Assembly (NCBI RefSeq): GCF_004348985.1 | Contig: NZ_SMKW01000004.1 | Location: 186,001 to 250,000, forward strand | Source: Saccharopolyspora elongata | GTDB taxonomy: Bacteria; Actinomycetota; Actinomycetes; Mycobacteriales; Pseudonocardiaceae | Reading direction: 5' to 3' | Length of the DNA: 64,000 nt | In this document: one piece after another, positions 25,601 through 35,967 of the stretch | Position numbering within the stretch: position 1 is the first letter of the stretch | Layout: each line of letters begins with the position of its first letter | Notes under the pieces: generated by a model | The model's database searches: none | Told to the model about the DNA's origin: nothing | Seen by the model: the letters and a program-made list of their open reading frames with translations, nothing else | Position numbers and translations under genes: made by a program

Positions 25601-28600
25601 GCTGACGCGGTTCGCGAAGTGGGTGGGCGGCAAGCCGGAGGCCGAGGCCGTGGTGTGCCGCGACCGGGTGCTCAGCTACGCCGAGCTGGACCGGCGCGCG
25701 AACCGGCTAGCGCACGCGCTGCTGGCCGCCGGCGTCCGCCCGCAGGACCCGGTCGCGGTGCTGCTCGGCCGGGACGTGGAACAGGTCGTGGCGCTGTTCG
25801 GCGTGCTCAAGGCGGGCGCGGTGTACGTCCCGGTCGACCCGGGCTACCCGGCCGACCGGCGGGCCTACCTGCTCGGCGATGTCGTCCCGGCAGCGGCCGT
25901 GACCACCGAGAACGTGCTGGCCGGCCTCGACGGCGGCCTGCCCGCTGATCTCCGGTTGCTATCGCTGGACGGCACCGCGCCGGACGGCCCCGCCGAGTGG
26001 GACTCCGACCCGGCGGACGCGCGCCGCGGCCTCACCGAGGACGCGCTGGCCTACATCATCTACACGTCCGGCACGACGGGGCGGCCGAAGGGCGTTGCGG
26101 TGCCCCACCGCGGCATTCCGGACCTGGTCGCGCTGCAGGAGGAGACGTTCGGGATCACCGAGCGCGACCGCTGCCTGCACTTCGCCTCGACCAGCTTCGA
26201 CGTCGCGTTCTTCCAGACGATGATGCCGCTGCTCTCCGGCGGCACGCTGGTGATCGCGCCGGAGGAGGTGCGGATCCCCGGCGACGAGATCCTCGACTAC
26301 GTCGCCGAGCACCGGGTGACGGCGCTGAACCTGCTGCCGTCCTTCCTGGCCGCGATGCCCGACGACGCCGAGGTCGACCCCGGCGTGATGTTGATGGTCG
26401 GCGCGGAGCGGCTGGACCCCGCGCTGGCACGGCGCTGGGGAAACCGGCGCGCGCTGTTCAACTGCTACGGGCCCACCGAGGTCACGATCAACGCGGTGAC
26501 CTGGCGGTACGACCCCGACGACGCGGGGCCGCTGCCGATCGGCCGCCCCGATCCCAACGTGCGCGCGTACGTGCTGGACGAGGGCTTGCAGCCGGTCGGG
26601 GTCGGCGTCACCGGCGAGCTGTACCTCGGTGGCCCGGGCGTGGCCCGCGGCTACGTCGGCAGGCCGGACCTCACGGCGGCGGCGTTCGTCGCCGACCCGT
26701 TCGGCCCGCCGGGCTCGCGGGCCTACCGCACCGGCGACCTGGTGCGGTGGCGGCCGGACGGGCAGCTGGTGTTCATCGGCCGCGTCGACCACCAGGTCAA
26801 GATCCGCGGGTTCCGGATCGAGCTCGGGGAGATCGAGAGTACCCTCACCCGGCACCCGGACGTGCGCGCGTGCGTGGTGATCGTGCGCGAGGACGAGCCG
26901 GGGCAGCGGCGGCTGGTCGGCTACGTGATCCCCACCGACGGCGCCGACTTCGACGCCGCGCTGCTCCGCGAGCACCTCGCCGCCCAGTTGCCCGGCTACA
27001 TGGTGCCGACCGCGCTGCTCCCGCTGACCGCGCTGCCGCTGAACACCAGCGGCAAGCTCGACCGGGCGGCACTACCCGCGCCGGGCCCGGCGGCGGCCTC
27101 GCGGGAGCCCGCAACACCCGCCGAGGCGTTGCTGCTGGACATCTTCCGCGAGGTGCTCGGCACCGACGCGATCAACCTCGACGACGGGTTTTTCGAAGTC
27201 GGCGGCGACAGCATCGTGGCGCTGCAGGTGGTCTCCCGCGCCCGGCGCCGCGGTCTGGGGGTGAGCCCGCGCGACGTGTTCGAGGGCGGCACCGTGGCGG
27301 GCATCGCGGTCCTCGCCGAAGTCGACGGCGAGGCCCGCACGGCGGCTCCGGCCTCCGGGGACGTCCCGCTGACGCCGGTCATGCGCGACCTGCTGCGCCA
27401 CGGCACGGCCGCATCCGGGTTCTGCCAGTGGATGGAGGTGTGCGTTCCCGCCGGTGGCGACGAGGCGACCTGGCAGGCGGTGCTGGACGCCGTGCTCGAC
27501 CGGCACGACGCGCTGCGCGGCTACCTCGTCGACCCGGTCGACGGGGAGCCGGTGCTGCGCATCCCCGAGCCCGGCGTGGTGACCGGCGCCGACGTGCTCA
27601 CCCGCATCACCGCGTCGGTCGACGACGACCCGCGCCCGTTGCTCGACGCGCACATCCTCGAGGCGCAGGCCCGGATGGACCCGTGGACCGGGCCGCTGGT
27701 GCGCGCGTTCTGGCTGGACAGGGGGCCCGGCGAGCTGGGCAGGCTGGTGCTGCTCGCGCACCACCTCGTCGTCGACGGTGTGTCCTGGCGGATCCTGCTC
27801 GACGACCTCGCCCAGGCGCACGAGACGGCCGCCGTGGGCACGGCGCCGGAGCTGCCCCGGTACGGGGAGTCGTTCCTCGGCTGGGCGCGGTCGCTGCGCG
27901 CGGCGGTCGAGGCGCGGCGGCCGGAGCTGCCGCATTGGCGGGCGATCGCCGATGCGCCGGCGGCGCCGCTTGGCGCGAAGTCGCTGGACCCGGCGCGGGA
28001 CACCGCCGCAGCCCTGGTGCACCACGAGATCCGGCTCGCCCCGGAGTCCACCCGCGCCCTGCTCGCCACGCTGCCCGCCGCGTACCGGTGCACGCCGGAC
28101 CCGGTGCTGCTCACCGCGCTGGCCCGGGCCGTGCGGGCCTGGCGCGGGGAAGCGCCGGACCTGGTGGTCTCGCTGGAGAGCCACGGCAGGCCGCCGCACA
28201 CCCCGGACCGGTCCGGCCAGGTGGACCTGTCGCAGACGGTCGGCTGGTTCACCGCGATCCACCCCGCACGCGTGGCGCTGCCCGCCGGCGGCACGGCGGA
28301 GGAGCTGAAGTCGGTCAAGGAACAGCTGCACGCGAGCGGCGACGGCCTCGGGTACGGCATCCTCGCCGGGGCGGTCCCGGCGATCCGGCCGCAGATCAGC
28401 TGGAACTACCTCGGCACCTATCCGACCGGCGGCGGCGAGGACGCGGCCTGGCGGCGCCCGGCCGACGCGGACCCGTTCGGCTCCGGCGGCGGGGAAGAAC
28501 TGCCGCTGGACCACCAGCTCATGATCAACGCGCTGGCGCGCGACGACGGTGACGGCGTCGCGCTCGGCGTCCGGCTCAGCTGGCCCCGCGAGGTGTTCGC

Positions 28601-30056
28601 GGACGGGGAGATCGCCGGGCTCGCCGAGCACCTGCGCGCGGAACTGCTGGCCGTCGCTGCCGATCCCGGCGCGGTCGCGGGACCCGGGCTCACGCCGTCC
28701 GACCTCCCGCTGGTCGACCTCGACCAGGCCGCGATCGACCGGTTGGAGACCGAGCGCCCCGTGGCGGACGTGCTCCCGCTCGGGCCGCTGCAGGAGTTGA
28801 TGCTGCGGCACTCGCGGGACCGGGCCGACGACGCCGCCGACCCCTACACGGTGCAATCGACGTTCTCCATCACAGGTGCGCTGGACGTCGACGCGCTGCA
28901 CGCCGCATGCGGCGACCTGGTGCGCAGGCACCCGAATCTGGCCGCGGTGTTCCCGCCCGACCGGGCGGTGCAGGTGATCCCCGCCGACCCGCGCCCGGAC
29001 TGCAGGCTGGTCGAAGTGGATCCCGGGGCGGTGGAACGAGCGCTGGCCGCAGACCTCGCGGAACCGTTCGACCTCGCGGCCGGGCCGCCCCTGCGGCTCA
29101 CCGTGCTCCGGGCGTCGCCCGAGCAGGCCGAGGTGGTGCTGACCAGCCACCACGTGCTCTCCGACGGCTGGTCCGCGCCGCGCATGCTCGTGGAACTGTT
29201 CACCCACTACGCGTCACGGGTGCAGGGGAGCGCGCCGAGCGCTCTGCCCGCGCCGGTGCCGTTCGCCTCGTACCTGCGGTGGCGTGCAGAGCGGGATCAC
29301 GACGCCGACGCCCGCGCGTGGGCCGCCGAGCTCGACGGGCTGCCCGAGGGCGACCACTTGGCGGCCGCCGGCGGAGCGCTCACGGCCCGGGAGTTCCCGC
29401 AGCCGGTGCTGTTCGAGGTGCCAGCGGAACTGGTCGGGGCGCTGACCTCGGCCGGGTCGGTGCGCGGTCTCACCGCCAACACCCTGCTGCAGGGCGCTTG
29501 GGCCGCGGTGCTGGCGGCGCGTTCCGGGCGCGCGGACGTCTGTTTCGGGGCGATGGTCTCCGGCCGCTCGGCCGGGGTCGACGGCGTCGAGGAGATCGTG
29601 GGACTGCTGGCCAACGCGGTGCCGGTGCGCGCGAGCTTCGCAGGCACGGTGGGCCAGGCCTTGGCCGATCTGCAGGCGCGACAGCAGGGCATGGCCGACC
29701 ATCAGCACGTCGCGCTGCCCGATCTGGAGAGGCTGCTCGGCCGCCGCAGGCTGTTCGACAGCCTCGTGGTGTTCGAGAACTACCCGGCCGACCCCGAACG
29801 CCTGCGCCACCCCGCGCCGGGGCTCACGGTCACCGGCACCCGGTTCCGCGAGGCGACCCACCACCCGGTGACGCTGACCGTCGTGCCGGACGGCGACGGC
29901 TGGGCCGGCGTCCTCGGCTACCGGCCCGAAGCCATCACCGCGGCGGATGCCCGGGCGCTGAGCCGGGAACTGCTGGGCACGCTGGCCGGGCTCGCGGGCG
30001 GGCTGGACTCCGATGCGGCCGGGTTCGTCAGGCAGCTGCGGAGCACAGATGGCTGA
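19611..30056 (+). CDS. Siderophore nonribosomal peptide synthetase, C-A-T-E-C-A-T-E-C
   Basis: 3481 residues from TTG 19611 (GGAG six bases upstream). Domains: C1 about 20-450 with HHLVFDGYS near 154; A1 about 475-970 with [11 protein letters not shown] near 623; carrier 1 (FFGLGGDSI) near 1004; epimerisation 1 about 1065-1490 ([10 protein letters not shown] near 1190, [16 protein letters not shown]); C2 about 1540-1960 (HHALLDGWS); A2 about 2000-2490 ([11 protein letters not shown] near 2150); carrier 2 (FFEVGGDSI) near 2527; epimerisation 2 about 2587-3020 ([10 protein letters not shown]); terminal C3 about 3050-3470 (HHVLSDGWS). By hand alignment the specificity residues read DADDVGLVDK for A1 (acidic, compatible with a basic residue) and DVFNMGCINK for A2 (not recognised). 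The leading C domain needs an acyl donor, and there is no thioesterase, so partner proteins are expected. Both residues would be D-configured. Confidence 0.95.
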   Translation: MSTASIESRTPAESPGDQAMELTRAQLGVWNAQRLEPDSPYYVVGDVVELSGPDPIDVDALADAVRATTDEAESLRLRVFETPDGPRQYIDEGPTELPEIVDLRAEADPAAAAEAYIAAERARLAAECREMVGRRLYTRTVLRLSDREVWYTQLGHHLVFDGYSAAMLARRTAEHYTARVQGVEVSPSPFGRFAELVEADREYLAGERFAADRDYWRDVLTPLPELATAVDEPAGPADETLIARAVLPADEVARLHAVAEAARTSWGEVLIACYAAFVHRVSGESDVVFALPLMCRFGSGLRTPGMAVNVLPLRVPVRGGDRLPELSRRVAKAMRDMRRHQRYRGENLPQDLAAPGAGALLHGRGINLKAFDLTIDFGGATGVMRNIAGGPPEDLGLSVLPTADGGLLLGFEVDARTNTQSDVDGRLAALRGLLAQLTADDAPAVGQVELMAPALRDELLAEWSVPALPGEPVDVPTALNELAAAEPERTALVHGSERLSAAELAARVHRLARALRARGIGPDDVVALALPRSVDLVVALLAAQDAGAAYLALDLAHPPERLRELLADARPALLLTSGETGLDAEVDLHDAEFTAELARYAGTPLADDELAAPRHPEHLAYVIYTSGSTGRPKGVLGRVGALAGLLHHNRSTVVAEAHRQAGRRLRTAHTYSFAFDASLDQLLWLLCGHEMHLYDVELAKDADALLAAYREDRIDVVDTTPSMAAPLVDAGLLDAEDHRPSLLVLGGEATPGALWQRVAGSPVPGRNLYGPTEATVDATAAVIDGAEPTIGRPLAGTRIYLLDAALRPVAPGAIGELYLAGPHLARGYLNLPATTAERFVADPFGAPGDRAYRTGDLARWVPGRGLEYLGRGDGQVKIRGYRVEIGEVEAALAAVAGVSAAAAVLNTGGERPRLIGYAVPSDGASLTPEAVRTAVAERLPDALVPSAVVLLDELPVTINGKLDRAALPAPRIESGRAPSTERERLLCAVVSEVFGADEVGVDEDFFGLGGDSISAITVSARLRAHGLHLRPRDLLARRTLAALAASAEEIADESAQVPDDPTGPVPAPPIVRGLLDPHPDVDVVAGYAQWTALHVPEGLAMGDLVVGVQAVLDRHDALRLRAESADALTVRPLGAVPAQRVVREVPSSADIAGIAEELVAELDPRAGEVLRVALVRTEAGMADRLLVLAHHLIVDGVSWRVLLPDLHAACQAAADGTKAELSPAGTSWRRHATLLAEQGEQGARRAEFEDWRRAAEAAVRLGSRALDQRLDTVKTGFRSTTTATPEATAAVLTALPEAYRAGVDEVLLAALVLALRSVRPGTDAATVTMEGHGREPLVDGADLSSTVGWFTSEYPVRVPADAVAADADLAEALAGGPAAGRLLRAAKEAKRSIPDGGIGYGVLRHLDPETRTELGATPPPDVLLNYLGRFAPLPDGGWRLPDGDPFAVLEPPDKALEQVLALNCFVHEADAPRLAVEWTAAGLVLTPDDVAELQRAFATALDALAAHAEGLGAGEGGLTPSDLPLVDLDQAGVDALQAARPIADVLPATPLQVGLSFHSMVRADADADVYVVQAMTHLAGALEPERLAGAAAELLRRNPALRVYLDTTAAGEVVQVVPAEMDLHWCEADLSARSPEERERALAEHARAELDRPFDPARPPLIRFLLCKLGETEHRLLITNHHALLDGWSMPLVGRTLLAIYAELGGGEPVPTAPPLVEYFHWLARRDGEAALRAWQDELAGIDEGTRLAPANPTSRVDRPGRVAIELGTGFSAELRAFAQARGITLTTVLQTAWGVLLGRLTGRRDVVFGCPVSGRPAEVDGVAAMIGQLGNTIPVRVRHAAGDTAARLLADVHERGVALADHHHVGLPDIQRAVGAGELFDTMLVMENFPLSSRQRTPLAPGLELAGVDITDATHYPLTVIVIPEDEIVIGLGYQTHAFDEATVRDYGRWLLALLRELVADPDRPVNRLPMLEPAERRDLLAAGTGTVPAHDYGSVLTRFAKWVGGKPEAEAVVCRDRVLSYAELDRRANRLAHALLAAGVRPQDPVAVLLGRDVEQVVALFGVLKAGAVYVPVDPGYPADRRAYLLGDVVPAAAVTTENVLAGLDGGLPADLRLLSLDGTAPDGPAEWDSDPADARRGLTEDALAYIIYTSGTTGRPKGVAVPHRGIPDLVALQEETFGITERDRCLHFASTSFDVAFFQTMMPLLSGGTLVIAPEEVRIPGDEILDYVAEHRVTALNLLPSFLAAMPDDAEVDPGVMLMVGAERLDPALARRWGNRRALFNCYGPTEVTINAVTWRYDPDDAGPLPIGRPDPNVRAYVLDEGLQPVGVGVTGELYLGGPGVARGYVGRPDLTAAAFVADPFGPPGSRAYRTGDLVRWRPDGQLVFIGRVDHQVKIRGFRIELGEIESTLTRHPDVRACVVIVREDEPGQRRLVGYVIPTDGADFDAALLREHLAAQLPGYMVPTALLPLTALPLNTSGKLDRAALPAPGPAAASREPATPAEALLLDIFREVLGTDAINLDDGFFEVGGDSIVALQVVSRARRRGLGVSPRDVFEGGTVAGIAVLAEVDGEARTAAPASGDVPLTPVMRDLLRHGTAASGFCQWMEVCVPAGGDEATWQAVLDAVLDRHDALRGYLVDPVDGEPVLRIPEPGVVTGADVLTRITASVDDDPRPLLDAHILEAQARMDPWTGPLVRAFWLDRGPGELGRLVLLAHHLVVDGVSWRILLDDLAQAHETAAVGTAPELPRYGESFLGWARSLRAAVEARRPELPHWRAIADAPAAPLGAKSLDPARDTAAALVHHEIRLAPESTRALLATLPAAYRCTPDPVLLTALARAVRAWRGEAPDLVVSLESHGRPPHTPDRSGQVDLSQTVGWFTAIHPARVALPAGGTAEELKSVKEQLHASGDGLGYGILAGAVPAIRPQISWNYLGTYPTGGGEDAAWRRPADADPFGSGGGEELPLDHQLMINALARDDGDGVALGVRLSWPREVFADGEIAGLAEHLRAELLAVAADPGAVAGPGLTPSDLPLVDLDQAAIDRLETERPVADVLPLGPLQELMLRHSRDRADDAADPYTVQSTFSITGALDVDALHAACGDLVRRHPNLAAVFPPDRAVQVIPADPRPDCRLVEVDPGAVERALAADLAEPFDLAAGPPLRLTVLRASPEQAEVVLTSHHVLSDGWSAPRMLVELFTHYASRVQGSAPSALPAPVPFASYLRWRAERDHDADARAWAAELDGLPEGDHLAAAGGALTAREFPQPVLFEVPAELVGALTSAGSVRGLTANTLLQGAWAAVLAARSGRADVCFGAMVSGRSAGVDGVEEIVGLLANAVPVRASFAGTVGQALADLQARQQGMADHQHVALPDLERLLGRRRLFDSLVVFENYPADPERLRHPAPGLTVTGTRFREATHHPVTLTVVPDGDGWAGVLGYRPEAITAADARALSRELLGTLAGLAGGLDSDAAGFVRQLRSTDG

Positions 30057-31476
30057 GGCGGCCACCCGCGCGCGCATCGACCCGGCGCTGTGGCGCACCG
30101 CGTTCGTGCTGGTGCTCGGCACGTTCATGGCGACGCTCGACGCGACGATCGTCAGCGTCGGCATCCGGGAGCTGATCGCGGACTTCGACGCCTCGGTCAC
30201 CGAGATCCAATGGGTGACCACGGCGTACCTGCTGGCGGTGGTCACGGCCGTCCCGGCGTCGGGCTGGCTTGCGGGCCGGTTCGACGGCAGGCGGACCTGG
30301 CTCGTCGCGGTGGCGCTGTTCCTGCTGGGCTCGGCGTTGTGCGCGCTGGCCTGGTCGGCGACGAGCCTGATCGTGTTCCGGGTGCTGCAGGGCCTCGGCG
30401 GCGGGCTGCTCCCGCCGACCGGTCAGGCGCTGCTGGCCCGCGCCGCCGGTCCCCGCCGGATCGGGCGGGTGATCAGCGTGGTCGGGGTGGTACCGCTGCT
30501 GTCCCCGGTGCTGGGGCCGCTGATCGGCGGCTCGATCCTCGGCGTCGCGGACTGGCCGTGGCTGTTCTACGTCAACCTGCCGATCGGGATCGTCGCGCTT
30601 GCGCTGGCGCCGCGATGCGTTCCGGCGGACCCGCCGGCCACTCGGCGGGAGCCGTTCGACTTCGTCGGCGCGGCGCTGCTCTCGCCGGGAATCGCGATGC
30701 TGGTGTTCGGGCTCGGCGAGGTCGGCGCGCGCACCATGCCGATCGGGGTGGCGCTGGGCGCGGCGGTGCTGGGCGTGGGCATGCTCGCCGGATTCGTGTG
30801 GCACGGGCTGCGGACCGACCGGACTCCGCTGCTGGACCCCCGGCTGTTCGCCCGGCCGCCGCTGGGCGCGGCCGCGCTCGCGCTGGTGGTGCTCGGCGCC
30901 TCGGTCTTCGGCACGATGTTCCTCCTGCCGCTGTACCTGCAGGAAGGACGCGGCCTGTCGGCGTGGGAGGCGGGTCTGCTGCTCGCGCCGCAGGGCGTCG
31001 GCGCCGCCGCGGGATCGCTGGTGGTCAACCGCCTCATCGACCGGCTGGCGACGCGGACGCTCGTGCTGACGGGGATCGCGCTCATCACGATCGGCACGGC
31101 CCCGCTCACCAACCTCGCGGTGCTCGGAACGGATGCACTGCTCGGCTCGGCGCTGCTGGTGCGCGGCGTCGGCATCGCGATGATCAGCGCCCCGGTGATG
31201 AGCGCCGTCTACCGGCGGATGCGCCCGCCGGAGCTGCCCGGCGCGTCGTGCGCGCTGAACATGCTCAACACCGTCGGCGGCTCCGTGGGCACCGCGCTGC
31301 TCGCCGTGGTGCTCCAATCCAGGCTGGCCGAGCGGGAAGCCCTCGGCGTGGCGGTGGCGTTCGCGGACACCTTCTGGTGGGTCCTCGGCTGCTGTCTCGT
31401 CGCGGTGCTCGGCGCCGCCCTGCTTCCGGGTGCCGCGACGCCCGAGCCGGACGCCGCCGCCCCGCGCGCCCGTTAG
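30049..31476 (+). CDS. MFS exporter, probable siderophore efflux (DHA2/EmrB-QacA type)
   Basis: 475 residues with about 14 hydrophobic helices; ATG 30049 lies inside the last codons of the NRPS (8-base overlap), so expression follows the NRPS. MFS signatures: [28 protein letters not shown] (motif A), and [16 protein letters not shown] (motif C of proton antiporters). Coupling to the NRPS makes export of the finished siderophore the likely role. Confidence 0.9.
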   Translation: MAEAATRARIDPALWRTAFVLVLGTFMATLDATIVSVGIRELIADFDASVTEIQWVTTAYLLAVVTAVPASGWLAGRFDGRRTWLVAVALFLLGSALCALAWSATSLIVFRVLQGLGGGLLPPTGQALLARAAGPRRIGRVISVVGVVPLLSPVLGPLIGGSILGVADWPWLFYVNLPIGIVALALAPRCVPADPPATRREPFDFVGAALLSPGIAMLVFGLGEVGARTMPIGVALGAAVLGVGMLAGFVWHGLRTDRTPLLDPRLFARPPLGAAALALVVLGASVFGTMFLLPLYLQEGRGLSAWEAGLLLAPQGVGAAAGSLVVNRLIDRLATRTLVLTGIALITIGTAPLTNLAVLGTDALLGSALLVRGVGIAMISAPVMSAVYRRMRPPELPGASCALNMLNTVGGSVGTALLAVVLQSRLAEREALGVAVAFADTFWWVLGCCLVAVLGAALLPGAATPEPDAAAPRAR

Positions 31477-31845
31477 CCGGTCTGCAGGAGCTTGGCGATC
31501 TCGGCGGCGATCACGTCCGGCTCGGTGAACGGGACGTAGTGGTTGGAGCGTGCCGCGATGACGTGGCGGCCCTGAGTGGACTGCGCGGCGCGGTGGGCGT
31601 GCGAGGCGTTGGCCTCGGCGCGGATCGCGGGGCCCTTGCCGTTGCCGGTGCGCCCGCCGGAGATGACGGTGACCGGGATGGAGCCGAGGTCGGGTGCGGC
31701 GCCGCGCCAGGCGGCGAGTTCGTCCAGGAAGGTCCGGGCCTGCTGCCGCTGGGTGCGCAGGACTTCCGCGGTGAACCCCTCGCGTTCGAAGTCGCGGCGC
31801 ACGTCGTCGGGCAGTTCGGCGAGCATCCGGCGGAAGCCTAACTTG
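31473..31845 (-). pseudogene. 3' fragment of an alpha/beta-hydrolase gene
   Basis: About 120 residues resemble the C-terminal part of an alpha/beta hydrolase: a helical cap piece (LGFRRMLAELPDDVRRDFEREGF), the strand PVTVISGG, and the catalytic-His region SNHYVPFTEPDVIAAEIAKLL. The nucleophile elbow and core are missing. Upstream of about 31845 the frame stays open into a different-looking sequence that contains the putative operator of the ThDP gene, so that part is read-through. A broken gene, convergent with the exporter. Confidence 0.6.
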
Positions 31846-31886
31846 ATCTGGTGTGTGATTCGCCCGGGGTTTCCGCGTGGCAGCGT

Positions 31887-31927
31887 GGGAAACCCTTGTT
31901 TCCCGTAGAACTCGTGATGTTTCATGG
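31887..31927. promoter_or_regulatory. Putative operator of the ThDP enzyme gene
   Basis: Contains the inverted repeat GGGAAAC-CCTT-GTTTCCC (31887-31904) and then GTTTCATGG at 31919. The order CTTGTTT, N4, TAG, N10, GTTTCATGG nearly repeats the intergenic region at 41110-41141 (same words, N9 spacing), so both are probably bound by the XRE-cupin regulator encoded at 41194 (inference). Confidence 0.5.
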
Positions 31928-31983
31928 TGGGCGTCTTCGCGGTTCGGCAGGGCCGCAGTGGCGGAGGGAGAGCTCGTCGCGTG

Positions 31984-33606
31984 ATGCGCACCGGAGGATC
32001 GCTCGTCGTCGAGTCGCTGGCGGCGTTGGGCGCGGACGCCGTGTTCGGCGAGCCCGGTCAGCACGCGCTCGGGATCTTCCAAGCCCTGGCCGGGTCCGGC
32101 CTGCGGTACGCGGGATTCCGGACCGAGCTCAACGCCGGCTTCGCGGCGGCGGGTTTCGCCTGCGCCACCGGTCGTCCGGCGCCGCTGCTGGTGTCGACCG
32201 GCCCGGGCGCGCTGATCAGCCTCGCCGCGCTGCAGGAGGCGGCATCCGCCTCGATCCCGGTGGTCGTCATCGGCAGCCAGGTCCCGTCGGCCGGTTTGGG
32301 CGGCCCGCGCCGGGGTTTCCTGCACGAACTGCCCGATCAGCGCGCGTGCGTGGCGCAGGTGGTGAAATCCGCCGAAACGGCCCGGCATCCGTCGCAGATT
32401 CCGAGCGCGATCGCCCGCGCCTGGGAGGTCGCGCTCACCCCGCCGCACGGCCCGGTCTACGTCGAGATTCCCCAGGACGTCCTGCTGGCCGAGGTCGATG
32501 TCCCGCCCGTGACCGGGCTGACCGCGACGCCGCAACTACCGGCGCCACGGCCGGAGCTGATCCGCGCCGCGGCGGCCGATCTGGATCGCGCGCAGCGCCC
32601 GGTGATCCTGGCAGGCGGCGGAGTGGTGCGCGCTGGGGCCGAGAACGCCCTGCTGGAACTCGCCGAGAAGCTGCGCGCCCCGGTCGCGACGACCTTCGGC
32701 GCCAAAGGCGCGTTCCCCTGGCTGCATCCGCTTTCGGCGCAGTCCTGGATGGAGGATCAGCACACCACGGACTTCCTGGCCGACGCGGATGTTCTGCTCG
32801 TGGTCGGCAGCGGGCTCGGGGAGTTGTCCAGCAACTACCACACATTCCGGCCGCGCGGGCGCGTCATCCAGGTCGAAGCGGACCCGGGCAAGCTGGAGGC
32901 GAACGTGCCGGCGCTGGGCGTTCACGCCGATGCGCGGCTCGCCCTGGAGGAGCTGGCTTCGGCGGTCTCCGCCCGCGAACCCGACGGCGCGGCGGAAGCG
33001 CGTGTCGGCGAGCTGCTGACGAAGATCCGGCACCGGCTCGACGGCCAGGACCTGGGCACCGAACGCGCGCTCGTCGAGGCGATTCGCGCCGCGCTGCCCG
33101 ACGACGCGCCGAGCTTCTGGGACATGACGATCCTCGCTTACTGGGCCTGGTCGGCTTTCGATGCGCGCGTCCCGGGCGCGATGCAGTCGGCGCAGGGCGC
33201 CGGCGGGCTCGGCTACGGGTTCCCCGCCGCGTTGGGCGCCGCCGTCGCGCTGGGCGATCAGCGGCCAGTGCTGGCGGTTTCCGGTGATGGCGGCGCGATG
33301 TACGGCATCAGCGAGCTGGCCACGGCCCGGCAGCTTGGGTCGAACGCGACCTGGTTGATCGTGGACGACGGCGGCTACGGAATCCTGCGTGAGTACATGA
33401 CCGACGCCTTCGGGGCCACCTTCGGGACGGAGCTCGCGCGGCCCGATTTCGTCGCGCTCGCGCAGTCCTTCGGAGTCCCGGCGCGCAGGTCGACGCCGGA
33501 AGACCTGGAGCGGGACCTCGCGGCCGCGCTGGCAGAGCCGGGCCCGAACGTCGTGGTGCTGCAAGCGAATCCGCGCATGTTCGCGCCGACGCACCTGCCA
33601 GGCTGA
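31984..33606 (+). CDS. Thiamine diphosphate-dependent enzyme (acetolactate synthase/2-oxoacid decarboxylase-like)
   Basis: 540 residues from ATG 31984 (GTG 31981 is equally possible; GGAGGGAG upstream). N-terminal Pyr domain with catalytic Glu in FRTELNAGFAAAG; central domain with RPVILAGGGVVRAGA; C-terminal PP domain with the ThDP motif GDGGAMYGISELATARQL...VDDGGYG, where the usual Asn of the metal site is Asp. The subfamily could be an acetolactate synthase-like protein, or a decarboxylase such as 5-guanidino-2-oxopentanoate decarboxylase; I cannot decide. Convergent with the catabolic operon and probably co-regulated with it. Confidence 0.82.
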   Translation: MRTGGSLVVESLAALGADAVFGEPGQHALGIFQALAGSGLRYAGFRTELNAGFAAAGFACATGRPAPLLVSTGPGALISLAALQEAASASIPVVVIGSQVPSAGLGGPRRGFLHELPDQRACVAQVVKSAETARHPSQIPSAIARAWEVALTPPHGPVYVEIPQDVLLAEVDVPPVTGLTATPQLPAPRPELIRAAAADLDRAQRPVILAGGGVVRAGAENALLELAEKLRAPVATTFGAKGAFPWLHPLSAQSWMEDQHTTDFLADADVLLVVGSGLGELSSNYHTFRPRGRVIQVEADPGKLEANVPALGVHADARLALEELASAVSAREPDGAAEARVGELLTKIRHRLDGQDLGTERALVEAIRAALPDDAPSFWDMTILAYWAWSAFDARVPGAMQSAQGAGGLGYGFPAALGAAVALGDQRPVLAVSGDGGAMYGISELATARQLGSNATWLIVDDGGYGILREYMTDAFGATFGTELARPDFVALAQSFGVPARRSTPEDLERDLAAALAEPGPNVVVLQANPRMFAPTHLPG

Positions 33607-33667
33607 GTCGACGGCTCAACGGTCGTTCCAAGATGGCTCCTCCCGGCTGGCCTTGAAGGCACCCGGC

Positions 33668-33689
33668 GGCGATTTCGCGCGAAATCGCC
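33668..33689. terminator. Palindromic hairpin between convergent genes
   Basis: Perfect 22-base palindrome beginning GGCGATTTCGC, located between the stops of the ThDP gene and the minus-strand MmgE/PrpD gene. A plausible bidirectional terminator. Confidence 0.6.
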
Positions 33690-33697
33690 ATCCGGCG

Positions 33698-35101
33698 TCA
33701 GGCACCGGCGCCTTCGGGATCAGCCGGGCGGAGCCATTCTGAAACGACCTCTTGGGCAAGGTGGTCCAGCAGCAGCCGGGCGTCCGGCAGTTCGTCGAGG
33801 CGCATCACGGTGTCGACCAGGCGCTCTGCGGTCGGTTCCGGAACGAGCCGGCGGAACTTGGCGATCAGGGCGTCGTCGCCGATCGGGTTGGTGGGCGAGC
33901 CCAGCGGATCGGTGACGCGGTACTGGTAGCCGGCGCTTTCGGTGACCAGGACGATGACCGGTTCTTCGGATGCCGACATCGACGAATCCACCTCCAGCAC
34001 AACGGAATCCATGATCGCGCGCACCCGCTCGTCGCGACGTTGCTCCGGGCCGTACGCCGCGAGGTCCGCCGCGCCGAACGCGATCTGAGCGGCGACCGCG
34101 TACGGCAGGCTGAGCTGCGCCGTGCCGAGGGTTCGCGTGTCGCGGCCACCGCACATGTCGGCCAGGAACGGGCTGAGCCTGACGCGCACCTCGCGGATCT
34201 TTTCGGCGTGCAGACCGTGGTTGCGCATGAGTTGCGCGACGGCGTCGACGGCCGAGTGCGTGCCGCGGCACGACGCGTGGGGCTTGATGGCGCACCGCTG
34301 GATCCGCCACTGCACTCCGAGCCCGTCGGTGAGCGCGCCGTGCTCCGCCGTTTCCGGCGCCAAGGTCCTGAGGAATCCGCCCCAGACATCGTCGAGGGCG
34401 TGGACCGGGCCGGGGATTCCGCTTCCGGCGAGCACGGCAGCAGTGACACCGGCTTCCGCGGCCCGGCCCGCGTGCAGCCGCTTGCTCAAGGCACCACTGT
34501 GGACGAACGCCCAGAGGCCACCGCTCATCGAGGCGGCGAAACCCACGGCCGCGGAGCATTGTTCCGGGGCCAGCGCAAGGATGCGGGCTGCTGCGGCGGC
34601 CGAACCGAAGGGGCCGCAGGTACCGGTGGAGTGCCAGCCCGCCTGGTTGTGCTCCTGGTAACCGCCGCAGCCCTCCAGCGCGCGCCGGGCGAGGTCGTAG
34701 CCGAGGACGATCGCGACCAGCAGTTCCGCGCCGGAAACCGCTCGGTCCGTCAGCGAAAGAGCGGCCAGGGCGGCGGGCACGACGACCGCTCCGGAGTGAT
34801 CGCAGCCGCCGGTGTCGTCGAGCTCCAGCGCGTGCGCCGCCACGCCGTTGGCCAGCGCGGCGTCGCGAGCCGTCGCGAGCAGGCCGGTTCCCCAGATCGC
34901 GGCTCCTGCGGCGGTCGGGGTGGTGAGGGCTGCGGTGATCCCGGCCGTTTCCGGTGTCCTGGCACCGGCCAGGGCCGCGCCGAGGGTGTCGAGGAGGTGC
35001 CGTTTGGCCTTCTCCGCGACGCTGCCCGGGAGGTCCGCGAAGCCGGTTCCGGCGATGAACTCGCCGAGGCGGCTTGCCGTGGGCTCAGGAATCGGAATCA
35101 C
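33698..35101 (-). CDS. MmgE/PrpD family protein
   Basis: 467 residues, the usual family length. Hallmarks: SVAEKAKRHLLDTLGAALAG, ALELDDTGGCDHSGAVVVPA, an all-helical core, and the conserved CAIKPHASCRGTHSAVDAV segment. The family includes 2-methylcitrate dehydratase, cis-aconitate decarboxylase and iminodisuccinate epimerase. GTG 35101 overlaps the end of the upstream deacetylase-like gene by 17 bases, so it is the last gene of the seven-gene minus-strand operon. Association with a lyase of the fumarase superfamily and an amino-acid transporter favours an epimerase or hydro-lyase acting on a polycarboxylate (inference). Confidence 0.88.
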   Translation of the reverse strand: MIPIPEPTASRLGEFIAGTGFADLPGSVAEKAKRHLLDTLGAALAGARTPETAGITAALTTPTAAGAAIWGTGLLATARDAALANGVAAHALELDDTGGCDHSGAVVVPAALAALSLTDRAVSGAELLVAIVLGYDLARRALEGCGGYQEHNQAGWHSTGTCGPFGSAAAAARILALAPEQCSAAVGFAASMSGGLWAFVHSGALSKRLHAGRAAEAGVTAAVLAGSGIPGPVHALDDVWGGFLRTLAPETAEHGALTDGLGVQWRIQRCAIKPHASCRGTHSAVDAVAQLMRNHGLHAEKIREVRVRLSPFLADMCGGRDTRTLGTAQLSLPYAVAAQIAFGAADLAAYGPEQRRDERVRAIMDSVVLEVDSSMSASEEPVIVLVTESAGYQYRVTDPLGSPTNPIGDDALIAKFRRLVPEPTAERLVDTVMRLDELPDARLLLDHLAQEVVSEWLRPADPEGAGA

Positions 35102-35966
35102 CTCCGGTCAGCCGGGCGAAGACGTCGGCCGGGTGCCCGGGCTCGTTGACGGGGTGGTTCTCGCGCCACCAGTCCGCGATCTCGCTGCCGGTCGCGAACC
35201 ACGCCCCGCCGGTGGCGCGGATGCGCCCGAGGAGCTCGCGGACGAGCCCGATGCGCCCGGGGGTTCCGGACACCTCCGGGTGCAGGCGGAGGACGTAGCA
35301 GAGCCCGAACCGGTGGTACGCCTGGAATTCCCGCCACCAGTTGTCCAACACGTCTGCGTAACCGGCGATCCGGCACTGGCCGGCGGGCATCGGCGGGTCG
35401 AGGTTGAACACGAAGTACGGGGCGTCTTCGAGCTCGTGGTGCAGCGGGATCTCCACCGGCCCGGCGGGGTGGACGTACGGCAGGTCGTCGCCGCGCCACG
35501 ACGAGGACCAATCGATTCCGGCCGCCGCCAGCGCCTCGGGGAGCCCGCGCGCGAAATCGCCCTGCGGCACGCGGAATCCCCGGGGCCGCGCACCGATGAT
35601 CCCGGCGAGTGCCTCCTGACCTGCTTCGACCGCGGAAAGCTGGCCGGCGAGGTCGAGCCGGTCGAAGTCCTCGTGCGCGAAGCCGTGATTGCCGATCTCG
35701 TGACCGGCGGCGTGGACGCGCTCCACCAGCTCCCGGTGCTCGCGGGCGTTCGCGCCCGGGACGAACCAGGTCGTCGGCACGTCGAGATCGGCGAACATCG
35801 CGAGCAGCCGGTCGACGCCGCGCGTCGCGCCGTAGCGGAACTGCGACAGCGCCTTCTCCCGCGATTCCAGCGAGGGATCCGCGGAAAGCAGCGCGAGGTC
35901 GCCGTCGAAATCCACCGTGACCGCCACGGCGCACTGCTGCCCGCGAGGCCAGGTCCGCGTCGCCAT
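35085..35966 (-). CDS. CE4/NodB-fold hydrolase (polysaccharide deacetylase family), copy 1
   Basis: 293 residues, starting one base after the stop of the preceding paralogue with GGAGGGG at proper spacing. NodB-fold features: AVTVDFDGD (catalytic Asp), FRYGATRGVDRLLAMF, TTWFVPG, metal His residues in HEIGNHGFAHEDF, and the arginine/proline segment RGFRVPQGD. No signal peptide, so cytoplasmic. The YGxRxG-type segment is shared with PuuE-like and HP0310-like members that can act on small amides rather than polysaccharide. Likely deacylates the compound imported by the transporter of the same operon. Confidence 0.83.
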   Translation of the reverse strand: MATRTWPRGQQCAVAVTVDFDGDLALLSADPSLESREKALSQFRYGATRGVDRLLAMFADLDVPTTWFVPGANAREHRELVERVHAAGHEIGNHGFAHEDFDRLDLAGQLSAVEAGQEALAGIIGARPRGFRVPQGDFARGLPEALAAAGIDWSSSWRGDDLPYVHPAGPVEIPLHHELEDAPYFVFNLDPPMPAGQCRIAGYADVLDNWWREFQAYHRFGLCYVLRLHPEVSGTPGRIGLVRELLGRIRATGGAWFATGSEIADWWRENHPVNEPGHPADVFARLTGGDSDS

Positions 35967-35967
35967 G

